A stretch of DNA of 37,143 nucleotides from Candidatus Poribacteria bacterium (GTDB taxonomy: Bacteria > Poribacteria > WGA-4E > WGA-3G). The stretch covers positions 1 to 37,143 of the forward strand of contig PYJC01000061.1 of the NCBI GenBank assembly GCA_003635255.1. Reading direction: 5' to 3'. Shown one piece after another: positions 24,501 through 32,409 of the stretch. Both the position numbers and the translations under genes were made by a program. The notes below the pieces were generated by a model. That model was not told the origin of the DNA and did not search any database. It saw only the letters and a program-made list of their open reading frames with translations. Numbering within the stretch: position 1 is the first letter of the stretch; the number at the start of each line of letters is the position of its first letter.

Positions 24501-27384
24501 CGCGAAGCAACGACTCAGGGAACCTGAACTTGCTTACGCACTCGGACAGACACAAGAAGCACGGACAGCAATTGCTATACAAGGTGCTACCGAAAATAAC
24601 CTCAAAAATGTTGACATCGATATCCCACATCGGAAAATGACGGCGTTGACAGGGGTTAGTGGCTCTGGAAAGACATCCCTCGCACTTGATACCATCTACG
24701 CCGAAGGGCAGCGCCGTTATATCGAAACACTCAGCACCTATGCCCGTCAGTTCATAGGACAGATGGAAAAACCGAAAGTCTCAAAAATTGAGGGACTTTC
24801 ACCCGCCATCGCAATTTCGCATGCAAACGCAGGTCAAAACCCACGCTCAACAGTCGCAACAATCACTGAAATACATGATGGACTGCGTACACTCTACGCC
24901 AGATGGGGTAAACCCTACTGTCCAGATTGCTTTAAGGAGGTCCAACCCCAGAGCGCCGAACAAATAACACAACAGGTCTTTGAAATTCTCCCTAAAGAAA
25001 GGGTGGATGTCCTTGCCCCCCTCACAAACTTTATGCTTTTCCCAGAAACTGACGCAGGCATAACAAAAGGTAAAATCATTGACATCAACGCCAGTGAATC
25101 CGCTTACGGGTTGAAAGGAAATGAGGATTACGCCGATGTATTCAGCCGACTGCAACGCGCGGGTTTTGCACGCGTCCAGATTGATGGCGAAATTCACAGA
25201 CTTGATGAAGTTCCGAAACTCAGCAAAGGTATTCACCATGAAATCTTTATCGTCATAGATCGCGTCGAACTCGTTGACGAAGAAAAGGGACGGTTTACGG
25301 AAGCCGTTGAGTTAGCACTCCTTCAAAGCGGTGGATTCGTACTCATTCAAAAAACGCGCGCCACTCCTCGTGCATCCACGAGAAGCAACCGATCCAAACA
25401 GAAAGCCACAGAAAAACCAAAGGAAGAGACGACAGACAAAAAATTCTTCAGTGAACACGCTATGTGTGCCTCCTGCGGCAATAACTTCGCACAACTGACA
25501 CCGCGCCACTTCTCCTTTAACAACAAAGTCGGCGCGTGCGACGTCTGCGATGGACGCGGAAGGAATTTACACCCACCCTACAACGCATGCAACCAATGTC
25601 AAGGCACGCGTCTTAAACCGTTTCCAAGCTGCGTCATGTTCGAGGAGACAAGCATCGCCGAACTGATGGAAATGTCAATTACCGAAATTATTGCGTTCTT
25701 TAATGTCCGGCTTAAACAGATTGAAGCGCAAGTCGGCAATGATACACAAAACGGCAGAGAGGATCCCTCTGTCGCGAAAGGAGTGTCAACCTCCAGAGCC
25801 ACACATCCGACCCTTCATGTTCATACCTCACCCGAATTTGAAGCGGAAGTCCTCCGCCAAATTCAGATACGCCTTCAGTTCTTAGAAGATATCGGTCTCG
25901 GTTACCTCGCATTAGACCGTGGAGCACCGACGCTCTCCGGCGGCGAAATGCGCAGAATCCAACTCGCAAGTCAACTCGGCAGCGGTCTCACCGGGGTAAC
26001 CTATATCCTCGATGAACCGAGCATCGGGTTACATCCACGCGACCAAGAACGCCTTATCGCTGCACTCCAAAAACTCCGCGACATCGGTAATAGCGTCCTC
26101 GTCGTTGAACACGACCGCGACACGATATTAGCGTCCGACCATGTGATTGACTTCGGACCTAATGCCGGCAAAGGTGGCGGTGAAATTATTGCCATCGGTG
26201 CACCAGACACCTTCACTGACGGCACCATTGCTATACAGAAACCGTCTACCCAGTCTTTGACGCAAGCCTATCTCTCCAATGAAGTCGAAATCCCTGTTCC
26301 AAAAATTCGACGTAAAGGTACAGGCAAACAGTTGGCAATATCCGGTGCGAAAACGAACAATCTCAAAGACATTGATGTCAAGATTCCGCTCGGAACACTC
26401 ACCTGTGTAACAGGCGTTTCTGGGTGCGGAAAAAGCTCACTTGTTGAAGGCACCCTAAAACCGGCACTTGAAAGTCGTGGTTCTATCAAAACTGGCGATG
26501 CCCAAGATCGCCGTTATACCCACCATATCAGGGACAGCCAGTGGGAACCCATATATAACGACTACGGGTTACCGGAGTATGAAAGCATCCGAGGTGTTAG
26601 CCATATTAAGCGGCTCATCAACGTAGACCAGAAGGCGATCGGTGAAACGCCGCGATCCAATCCCGCCACTTATACTGACCTATTCACAAAAATCCGTGAA
26701 CTTTTTGCCGAACAACACGATGCAAGGATGCGCGGATTTAATATCGGTAGTTTCAGTTTCAACCTTGCTGCTGGACAATGCCACGTATGCGAAGGGCACC
26801 GTTTCAATCGCGTCGAGATGCATTTTCTGCCTGACGTATGGATACCATGTGAAGCGTGTAATAGCACCGGCTACAACATGGATACGCTTGAAATCCGTTA
26901 CAAAGACAAAAATATCGCTGAAGTCTTAGAGATGACCGTAGATGAGGCACTCACATTCTTTGACGAAAGCCCTCGTATTTGCCGAACACTCCAGATGTTA
27001 GCGGATGTTGGGTTGGGCTACATTCAATTAGGGCAATCAGCGACGACACTCTCCGGCGGTGAGGCGCAGCGCGTCAAACTCGCGAAAGAGCTAGCACGTC
27101 GCCAAACCGGTTCAACGCTTTATATCATGGACGAACCGACGACAGGACTCCACTTTGACGACATCCAAAAACTCCTCAAGGTATTGAACCGACTTGTCGA
27201 TGCAGGCAACACGATCATCGCTGTTGAACACAACATCGACGTTATCAAATCCGCCGACTGGATCATTGACTTGGGACCGGAAGGCAGCAAAGGCGGCGGA
27301 AAAGTCGTTGCGATGGGCACTCCCGAAGAGGTTACCACCGTCGAAAAATCTCACACTGCGCGTTTCTTACGTGAGGTGTTGTAG
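21586..27384 (+). CDS. uvrA: Tandem-duplicated UvrA (excinuclease ABC subunit A)
   Basis: UvrA finds helix-distorting DNA damage and loads UvrB in nucleotide excision repair. This protein has 1932 residues, about twice normal, and contains two complete UvrA units in one chain. Four Walker A loops begin at G33, G659, G1023 and G1610; the last is GVSGCGKS. Four LSGGE signatures and four Walker B motifs (LDEPSIGLHP, LDEPTTGLHF and their second-half copies) are present. Zinc-binding C-x2-C pairs recur in both halves. The second unit begins near residue 985. A basic linker rich in Thr, Lys and Arg near 1265-1285 is unique to it. Ordinary UvrA works as a homodimer, so this chain could fold as its own dimer. 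Confidence 0.92.
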   Translation: MTEESIHVQGAREHNLRNIDIQLPKDKLIVFTGVSGSGKSSLAIDTVYAEGQRRYIESLSAYARQFLGQLGKPDVDEIVGLSPSIAISQGSTGHNPRSTVATVTEIYDYLRVLYARVGQFHCPECGREVGSQTAADIVNTLLNYPERTRLIILAPIARGSRGAHEKEIEDLRNAGFARLRVDGEIHEIRPGFALSRNQRHDIDLVIDRIIIKDGIEPRISQAVDTALLRGEGSMLVQVVSTEGEASPFLSEEDDLLFSRDYTCSHCRISFVKPEPRHFSFNNPDGMCENCRGLGVQMGILPQLIIRDDTLSLMKGAISLWGPLNTQKRATEKAIAEALAKHLGFDLKTPWKELTPEQQNAILYGTGDAILTIATPNKSTNKKRKQRRRYRVHFHGIIPAEEQKYYFDDDDEADEDDFPDYFVKMPCRECEGTRLNSWTKAITISGTPITDILEKSIQDATQFFTALELPERETFIAQELLKEIRGRLGFLMDVGLGYLTLSRPAPTLSGGEAQRIRLASQVGAGLRDVTYVLDEPSIGLHPRDHAGLLTTLLNLRNQGNTVIVVEHDEATMLVADWIVDFGPGAGIKGGKITDIGTPAQFIKESRTLTAQYLRGDKVIIQPESRRPTGDRWIQIQNARQNNLKAISPQIPIGTLCCVTGVSGSGKSSLIHDILYNALARDLMKAKTVPGDYDDIRGIIEEKDVPISDVIDKIININMAPIGRTPRSNAATYTKVFDAIRALYAGLPDAKLRGYKPGRFSFNVTGGRCEACSGNGAKKVDMGLLADVWVECEVCNGKRFNDETLTIKYKGKNISEVLEMDIDTALVHFADIPRIARGLKLLHDVGLDYIKLGQPAPTLSGGEAQRIKLSKELSKRGTGKTLYILDEPTTGLHFDDVNKLLTILHRLVDDGNTVVVVEHNLEVINSADYLIDLGPEGGVGGGTIVAEGTPEQIAEMPESYTGQALRGDFDIWRDAKQRLREPELAYALGQTQEARTAIAIQGATENNLKNVDIDIPHRKMTALTGVSGSGKTSLALDTIYAEGQRRYIETLSTYARQFIGQMEKPKVSKIEGLSPAIAISHANAGQNPRSTVATITEIHDGLRTLYARWGKPYCPDCFKEVQPQSAEQITQQVFEILPKERVDVLAPLTNFMLFPETDAGITKGKIIDINASESAYGLKGNEDYADVFSRLQRAGFARVQIDGEIHRLDEVPKLSKGIHHEIFIVIDRVELVDEEKGRFTEAVELALLQSGGFVLIQKTRATPRASTRSNRSKQKATEKPKEETTDKKFFSEHAMCASCGNNFAQLTPRHFSFNNKVGACDVCDGRGRNLHPPYNACNQCQGTRLKPFPSCVMFEETSIAELMEMSITEIIAFFNVRLKQIEAQVGNDTQNGREDPSVAKGVSTSRATHPTLHVHTSPEFEAEVLRQIQIRLQFLEDIGLGYLALDRGAPTLSGGEMRRIQLASQLGSGLTGVTYILDEPSIGLHPRDQERLIAALQKLRDIGNSVLVVEHDRDTILASDHVIDFGPNAGKGGGEIIAIGAPDTFTDGTIAIQKPSTQSLTQAYLSNEVEIPVPKIRRKGTGKQLAISGAKTNNLKDIDVKIPLGTLTCVTGVSGCGKSSLVEGTLKPALESRGSIKTGDAQDRRYTHHIRDSQWEPIYNDYGLPEYESIRGVSHIKRLINVDQKAIGETPRSNPATYTDLFTKIRELFAEQHDARMRGFNIGSFSFNLAAGQCHVCEGHRFNRVEMHFLPDVWIPCEACNSTGYNMDTLEIRYKDKNIAEVLEMTVDEALTFFDESPRICRTLQMLADVGLGYIQLGQSATTLSGGEAQRVKLAKELARRQTGSTLYIMDEPTTGLHFDDIQKLLKVLNRLVDAGNTIIAVEHNIDVIKSADWIIDLGPEGSKGGGKVVAMGTPEEVTTVEKSHTARFLREVL

Positions 27385-27420
27385 ACGCAATCTTCTAATC
27401 CCGACTTCTCCCACTAAAAA

Positions 27421-27449
27421 TTGAATACGCACTTGATATTTTGTATAGT
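27421..27449 (+). promoter_or_regulatory. Promoter-like pair before the Cas2-like cluster
   Basis: TTGAAT (27421-27426) and TATAGT (27444-27449) have a 17-base spacer. The Cas2-like start is 160 bases downstream. This reading competes with a small ORF that begins in the same stretch. Confidence 0.4.
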
Positions 27450-27564
27450 GTATGATAAACTTAAAATATACGCTGCTAACGGGAAGAAGTTCCTCCTTGA
27501 ACTTGCTACTCACCTAAACAAGAAAATCGCGGAAACTTATCAGAGTTTGAATTGGTGGTCATGA
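27421..27564 (+). CDS. Possible small protein upstream of the Cas2-like gene
   Basis: A 47-codon frame from TTG 27421, or 38 codons from GTG 27448, reads as natural helical protein (YAANGKKFLLELATHL, then NKKIAETYQSLNWWS) and stops at 27564, 45 bases before the Cas2-like gene. There is no ribosome-binding site, and a promoter-like pair overlaps its start. It may therefore be a real small protein or the tail of a deleted gene. Confidence 0.3.
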   Translation: MNTHLIFCIVYDKLKIYAANGKKFLLELATHLNKKIAETYQSLNWWS

Positions 27565-27609
27565 CGTATATGACTCGCTGTGAAATATATATTCGGAATT
27601 CAGGAAGAT

Positions 27610-27882
27610 ATGATGACAACTTATATTGTTACCTTTGAAGTAAATGATATCTCTAGACAGAATGCCCTTGAAGAGAAACTCCAAGAATATAAAGGCTATT
27701 GCCCTATTCATGACAATTGTTGGGCAGTTCTCTCCGACCAGAATCCTACTGAAATTCGAGATTTTTTAGATGAGGCACTTTCTGAATCAGACCGGATATT
27801 CGTTATTAGGTCCGGAACACACTCTGCGTGGAGAAATACCTATGGTGAGAAAAATAATGAATGGCTAAAGGAAAAATTGTAA
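27610..27882 (+). CDS. SinR/Cas2-like small protein
   Basis: This 90-residue protein matches the small ferredoxin-like family often annotated SinR family or Cas2-like: TTYIVTFEVND as the first strand, NCWAVLSDQNPTEIRDFLDEAL, and SDRIFVIRSGTHSAWRNTYGEKNNEWLKEKL at the end. These are structural relatives of Cas2 and VapD; VapD is an RNase and Cas2 a structural or nuclease subunit. There is no CRISPR locus here, so it is not acting as Cas2. AGGAAG precedes the two adjacent ATGs (27610 and 27613). Only one base separates its stop from the next gene, so the two are surely co-transcribed. Confidence 0.7.
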   Translation: MMTTYIVTFEVNDISRQNALEEKLQEYKGYCPIHDNCWAVLSDQNPTEIRDFLDEALSESDRIFVIRSGTHSAWRNTYGEKNNEWLKEKL

Positions 27883-27883
27883 A

Positions 27884-28309
27884 ATGATTAATCCCAATTC
27901 TCCTCTCAGCGATGAAAAACCTCTTATAAGACGAGGCAGAGTTGACTCTGTCAATCTATATGAAGTTAAAGAGAATGAATTAGAGTTATTAGAAAAAGGT
28001 CCAGCGGGAACGGTGCAATTGAACTTTGCAATTTTTCTATTTTCAATGGCATTCACATGTATAGTCGCTTTAGCAACAGCCAATTTTAAATGGAAAATCA
28101 TGGAAACAATATTTGCTATTACCACCGTGGTAGGTATTCTGCTAGGAACGTACCTTGTGCTTATCTGGTGGCGGACTAAAGCATCAATTACGAGAGTAGT
28201 GCTGGCAATCAGAAATAGAATAGATGATAATGTTTCACAGGTTGAACTGCAGGAAGGTCCTAATACTCAGCCCAAGGAACCAGAAGATGATGAAACATCC
28301 CACAACTAA
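27884..28309 (+). CDS. Two-helix membrane protein
   Basis: This 141-residue protein has a charged N-terminal section containing LYEVKENELELLEKGP, two strong transmembrane segments at about 46-68 and 73-96 joined by a tiny KWK loop, and a cytoplasmic tail rich in acidic and amide residues (EGPNTQPKEPEDDE). Two-helix proteins are common as membrane-damaging effectors in bacterial immunity, but nothing here proves that role. It starts one base after the SinR/Cas2-like gene. I recognise the layout as a recurring hypothetical family without known function. Confidence 0.65.
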   Translation: MINPNSPLSDEKPLIRRGRVDSVNLYEVKENELELLEKGPAGTVQLNFAIFLFSMAFTCIVALATANFKWKIMETIFAITTVVGILLGTYLVLIWWRTKASITRVVLAIRNRIDDNVSQVELQEGPNTQPKEPEDDETSHN

Positions 28310-28436
28310 TACTTGGGGACATATATGCAGTTTTTGTACTTCCACTTAGCATGGAACTATTTCGTCCTTTAAACCATAATGTTACATTATTTAAAAAAGG
28401 CAATTCTCTTCAAAATAGAAAGGAATAACAGAAAAA

Positions 28437-28721
28437 ATGAAATTCACCCATTATAAACTCGGACATCAATCAGATGGAACTGTTATTGAAGTTACTTTAT
28501 CGGGTAATGCTGCCAATGTGCGTTTGCTTGACAATTCAAACTTCCAGAACTATAAGTCGGGCAGACGACATCAATATTATGGAGGGCTTGCCAAAAGTTC
28601 GCCTATTCGACTGGAGATACCGTACAGCGGGTACTGGCATTTAACTATTGATCTCCAAGGTCTTGGAGGGAAAGTAAACTCATCTATTCAAATTCTGTCC
28701 GAGGCACTACCACCTTTTTGA
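28437..28721 (+). CDS. DUF1883 family protein
   Basis: This 94-residue protein is a stand-alone DUF1883 domain: MKFTHYKLGHQSDGTVIEVTLSG, NVRLLDNSNFQNYKSGRRHQYYGGLAKSSPIRLEIP and GYWHLTIDLQGL, covering its full length as a beta-rich fold. DUF1883 is known as a domain joined to TIR domains in some bacterial proteins, which hints at a sensing or signalling role. It follows the two-helix gene by 127 bases; AGAAAGGAA about 10 bases before the ATG serves as a ribosome-binding site. Confidence 0.75.
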   Translation: MKFTHYKLGHQSDGTVIEVTLSGNAANVRLLDNSNFQNYKSGRRHQYYGGLAKSSPIRLEIPYSGYWHLTIDLQGLGGKVNSSIQILSEALPPF

Positions 28722-28782
28722 AATCACCTAAGTTGCCACTTAAAATAGCGTCCGCAATTTCCAGTTTTGCTTGAAAATCCAT
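28684..28782 (-). CDS. Possible minus-strand small ORF
   Basis: On the minus strand a 32-codon frame starts at ATG 28782 and reads MDFQAKLEIADAILSGNLG, then DFKKVVVPRTEFE. It looks like natural protein and overlaps the DUF1883 3' end by 38 bases. The frame is open a few codons further upstream, to the MITE border, then closes. It may be the surviving tail of an older gene. Confidence 0.2.
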   Translation of the reverse strand: MDFQAKLEIADAILSGNLGDFKKVVVPRTEFE

Positions 28783-28799
28783 GGGCTTGCTTTTAACAT

Positions 28800-28917
28800 T
28801 AGGACTTACGCAAACAGGTGATAAATCGCCCCACTACCAGAAGGGACACCTTGGAAATATCTATGTCCCTCAAAAGGGATCTGGCTCGTAGTAGCGCAAT
28901 TCATTGCGTAAGTCCTA
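28800..28917. mobile_element. 118-bp MITE-like element
   Basis: Perfect 14-base inverted ends, TAGGACTTACGCAA at 28800-28813 and TTGCGTAAGTCCTA at 28904-28917, are flanked on both sides by AACAT (28795-28799 and 28918-28922), a 5-base target duplication. There is no coding capacity, so it needs a transposase from elsewhere. The ends do not match anything I could find around the IS5-type element at the window start. The rest of the 28722-29086 gap holds only the minus-strand small ORF and about 165 bases without visible features. Confidence 0.85.
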
Positions 28918-29086
28918 AACATGTTAACATGCGAATATTACAAAGATACAGAAGACAGATCATTCCATAGATCTCGCTATTGTAGCAACTTACAAACTAC
29001 ATTGGCTTGACAACTGTAAAAATGGTGCGAGAAATTGCTGTGTTCTCCGGAAGCCTCAATGACCTCTGACATTCAAGGACAACCAT

Positions 29087-31075
29087 ATGCCGATAAACTT
29101 TAACGAAAAACTCACTGAACTCCTCAAATCCCATCCCGACTTTATTGACGAATCAGGCGAACTCTTACCCGCCGCTGTCAAAGACCACGCATGGAAACTC
29201 GACCACAACCTCATCAGGTTGCTGCTTTCCGATCCAGATATAAAAACAACCTTCTTTGACGAAATTGAGGGACATTGGATTTTCAACTATGATAAGTTCA
29301 TCAAGTACATCACCGCCAAAAATTTTCTCGCTAATTCTTACACCCAATTTCGCAACAAAATCGGTTTGAACATTGACGGTAAGTTTCTCCGTGAACGCGG
29401 TGAGGTATCACTCGCCTGGCCCTACAAAGATTGTGTCCTTGAAGGTGGACAGACAAAGGAGGAGGAAAAGCGTGAAGAAATATTCTTCAACGAAATCCTT
29501 GCACAAGACGAAATTAATCGGATGTTTGATCCAAAGGTGCTTACTAACTGGAAACGCCACACCGCTACAGGTGAACAAGACGTAACGGACATTGAACGCG
29601 ACGACAACGGCGCGGTCCGCGAAAATCTTATCATCAAGGGCAATAACCTCATTGCACTCCACACCCTCAAACAGCAGTTCCTCGGACAGATTAAACTCAT
29701 TTACATCGACCCGCCCTATAACACCGGAACTGATAGCTTCGGCTATAACGATAGTTTTAACCATTCCAGTTGGCTGACATTTATGAAAAATCGTTTGGAG
29801 ATAGCAAAGGAATTACTAAGAAATGACGGTGTTATTTTTCTTCAATGTGATGATAATGAGGCTGCTTATCTGAAAGTTTTAATGGACGAGGTCTTCGAGG
29901 ATGCTATTTATGCGACAACAATCTATGTGCAAGTGCGATATGGTCAAAAGACGCTATCTGAAAAGAACGATTACCAAAAACTTATTGAACAGATTCATAT
30001 CTACCACAAGAAGGCATTTACCCCTATTAAACCTACTGAAGAATACTCAATTGAAAAATTTGTCTGGGAAATTGTAGAAAAAAGCAACGGACAAAAATTG
30101 GAATTAGGTTCTAAATCTGCTGTTCTTTTCAAACCTGGCGAATATGAGATTAAACAAAAAGAGGCTTCTTTAACTGGACTCAAAGAAACGTGGGCAACTG
30201 GAACAGTTTTGAAAAATAATGCGTCAGGAAAGTTCTTTGGATCATATATTGCACCCCGAACCGCAACTGATGGCCTTGGATGTTTGTATAAAGTGGAGGG
30301 GATCGGGAAAGACGGTTTAGGTTATAGGTACTTTACTGGACCCAAAAGAAGAGGTGCCACTAAAGGAAAATTCTATTCAGGAATACCCATCTCAAGATTA
30401 GAAGAACTGCAAAGCGGAGAATCAAAGAAAGAACTTGTTATTCCTAATTTCTATAATTTTGCTGATAGTTTTGGTAATTGTCGCCATGAGGGGGGCGTAG
30501 AACTACGTAGTGGCAAGAAGCCTGAAGTTCTATTAAAATTAATCATTGAAATGACAACGAAAGAAGACGATATCGTGTTAGATTTCTTCTGTGGTACGGG
30601 GACAACACTTGCCGTAGCGCATAAACTAAACCGTGCCTATATTGGTATAGAACAGTTGGACTATCATGAAAACGATAGTGTGACTCGTTTAAAAAACGTA
30701 ATTGAAGGGGACAGAACAGGAATTTCAAACGAAGTTGGATTTAATGGCGGTGGCGATTTTATCCACTGCGAACTAACGGCATACAACCAAGCATATATGG
30801 ACAAAATCCAAGCAGTACAATCATCCGAAGAACTTGTTGCCCTTTGGAAAGACATTGCCGAAAACTCTTTCCTGAACTGGTATGTCAACGCAGAAATGCC
30901 GCAAGAAGCAGTAGACGATTTCACTGCTATTGATGACCTTGAGGCACAGAAACACTTATTGGTTGAACTGCTGGATAAAAATCAACTCTATGTCAACCTT
31001 TCGGAAATAGATGACGCAGATTTTGATGTGAGTGCAGAAGATAAAGAACTGAATCATAAATTTTACAAAAAGTAA
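29087..31075 (+). CDS. Type III DNA-methyltransferase (Mod), intact
   Basis: This 662-residue protein is a full-length beta-class N6-adenine methylase of a type III system, which sets target specificity and protects host DNA. The catalytic motif DPPY is at 208-211 (LIYIDPPYNTGTD). The S-adenosylmethionine motif follows at 499-507 (DFFCGTGTTLA), then YIGIEQLDYHE. The 300 residues between carry the target recognition domain. The N-terminal 130 residues match the usual Mod opening (LLKSHPDFI, KDHAWKLDHNL). It begins the second type III locus, directly downstream of the MITE. Confidence 0.9.
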   Translation: MPINFNEKLTELLKSHPDFIDESGELLPAAVKDHAWKLDHNLIRLLLSDPDIKTTFFDEIEGHWIFNYDKFIKYITAKNFLANSYTQFRNKIGLNIDGKFLRERGEVSLAWPYKDCVLEGGQTKEEEKREEIFFNEILAQDEINRMFDPKVLTNWKRHTATGEQDVTDIERDDNGAVRENLIIKGNNLIALHTLKQQFLGQIKLIYIDPPYNTGTDSFGYNDSFNHSSWLTFMKNRLEIAKELLRNDGVIFLQCDDNEAAYLKVLMDEVFEDAIYATTIYVQVRYGQKTLSEKNDYQKLIEQIHIYHKKAFTPIKPTEEYSIEKFVWEIVEKSNGQKLELGSKSAVLFKPGEYEIKQKEASLTGLKETWATGTVLKNNASGKFFGSYIAPRTATDGLGCLYKVEGIGKDGLGYRYFTGPKRRGATKGKFYSGIPISRLEELQSGESKKELVIPNFYNFADSFGNCRHEGGVELRSGKKPEVLLKLIIEMTTKEDDIVLDFFCGTGTTLAVAHKLNRAYIGIEQLDYHENDSVTRLKNVIEGDRTGISNEVGFNGGGDFIHCELTAYNQAYMDKIQAVQSSEELVALWKDIAENSFLNWYVNAEMPQEAVDDFTAIDDLEAQKHLLVELLDKNQLYVNLSEIDDADFDVSAEDKELNHKFYKK

Positions 31076-31132
31076 TGATGATAGATAAATAATATTTAAA
31101 ATAATTTTTAGGGAGGAGTTTAATCAAATACT

Positions 31133-32398
31133 ATGCGTTTATACGTTGGAAAGGTTATAGATATAACTGGTTTTTCTGTTTGCAATGTTCCTGCTGAACA
31201 CTATTTTTGGGCTTTGAGTTCCTCTCGTCAGACTTCAGACCAACCAATATTTTACAAATACATGGACGAAATATCGAAACTTTTTCTTCACCCCCCAGAG
31301 TACAAAATAAACATCAGTTCAATAAACAACTTTCTGATAGTCATTCACAAGGACTTAAGTGCAGATATTTACCTTAATAATTATCCGATTGAAATAAAAT
31401 GTAGATCCAAGCGGGATATATTGGAAGGGGAACTGATCTCTGACAATAGCATTGCAGATATCGTAGAATTACGGTTCCCAGGTATAGACATTAAAGAATC
31501 TGACAAGGTAATCTGTTGCATAAAAGTAGGTTGGAAATTTGGACTTTATTTTAACTTGATACGTAACCCAAACTCAGTGCAAACAGAAATTGGTTCATCA
31601 GAATTTAGAGAAGAACCACTTGAGGGTTCAAATATTGCCCGAATGCAAACGCAGTTGGGACAACTTTACAGATATTTGGCATTTCAATATGTCTATCAAA
31701 GTCTGGAATCAGAACCCATTTTTAATGAAATCATAGCAGACGGTTGGTTTCCCTTTGTAGAAATCTTAGGTGATGAGTATAAAAGACTCTTTGAGACGTA
31801 TCAAAATGATAAATTTACTTACGAAAATGATGTAAGAAAACTACTTGACAGTTTCAATGAAATGCGCATAAAAAGTATTACTGACAAGTGGTGGGAAAAT
31901 TCTTTCTTTCAAGAAAAGCGCGAATTACTGCAACCTGGTATTGATGCATTTCTACGAGGAACTCAAAGTGATTATATAAGTTGCGTTAAAAATCTCTATC
32001 CGGAAATTGAGGGAATATTGCGTTCTATGTATCGCGCAGACCATGCAGAGGGGGCATATAGAATAAAGAAAGTACTTGCACATCTTTTAGAGGTTGGAAA
32101 GCTTAATGTTGAAGACGAAAATTCACTGCTTTTACCTAATGAGTTTTTACAGTATCTAAAAAATAGTTTCTTTAGGGATTTTGATCCTGCAAACGTAACA
32201 GTAGATTTGTCCCGTCATAGTGTTAGTCATGGTGCTGCTTTAGAAACGGGATATACTGCTGAAAAGGCGTTGCAAGCACTTTTAACTCTTGATCAGATAT
32301 ATTTTTACCTGTCTACACCACCTAATGAAGAACTAGAACATAATGCTGAAATAGAGGGAACTGACACTGATATTAGTGAGAAAACAGGTGTTAAATAG
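31133..32398 (+). CDS. Unrecognised protein between mod and res, HEPN-like C-terminus
   Basis: I do not recognise this 421-residue protein. The N-terminal half is a mixed strand region (VIEIKCRSKRDILEGELI, VICCIKVGWKFGLYFNLIRNPNS). The second half is helical and ends in VDLSRHSVSHGAALETGYTAEKALQALLTLDQIYFYL, where R361-x4-H366 matches the catalytic R-x4-H of HEPN RNases inside a suitable helix pair. It lies 57 bases after mod and its stop is 11 bases before the chosen res start, so the three genes form one operon. It is more A+T-rich than the metabolic genes. Inference: an accessory nuclease or regulator of the restriction system. Confidence 0.6.
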   Translation: MRLYVGKVIDITGFSVCNVPAEHYFWALSSSRQTSDQPIFYKYMDEISKLFLHPPEYKINISSINNFLIVIHKDLSADIYLNNYPIEIKCRSKRDILEGELISDNSIADIVELRFPGIDIKESDKVICCIKVGWKFGLYFNLIRNPNSVQTEIGSSEFREEPLEGSNIARMQTQLGQLYRYLAFQYVYQSLESEPIFNEIIADGWFPFVEILGDEYKRLFETYQNDKFTYENDVRKLLDSFNEMRIKSITDKWWENSFFQEKRELLQPGIDAFLRGTQSDYISCVKNLYPEIEGILRSMYRADHAEGAYRIKKVLAHLLEVGKLNVEDENSLLLPNEFLQYLKNSFFRDFDPANVTVDLSRHSVSHGAALETGYTAEKALQALLTLDQIYFYLSTPPNEELEHNAEIEGTDTDISEKTGVK

Positions 32399-32409
32399 AG
32401 GTGACGATC

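Noticed and set aside
21586..27384. Double UvrA as an assembly error
   Set aside because: The halves differ clearly (SGSGKS versus SGCGKS, different linkers and zinc regions), which a collapsed or repeated assembly would not produce.
27610..27882. Cas2 of a CRISPR system
   Set aside because: There are no repeats, spacers, Cas1 or other cas genes in the window; the protein fits the SinR/VapD side of the fold family.
28800..28917. The MITE as a derivative of the IS at 66-990
   Set aside because: I found no match to its inverted ends near the IS, so the link is unsupported.
32401..32409. GTG start for the second Res
   Set aside because: It falls within the AGAGGTG sequence that best serves as ribosome-binding site for ATG 32410.
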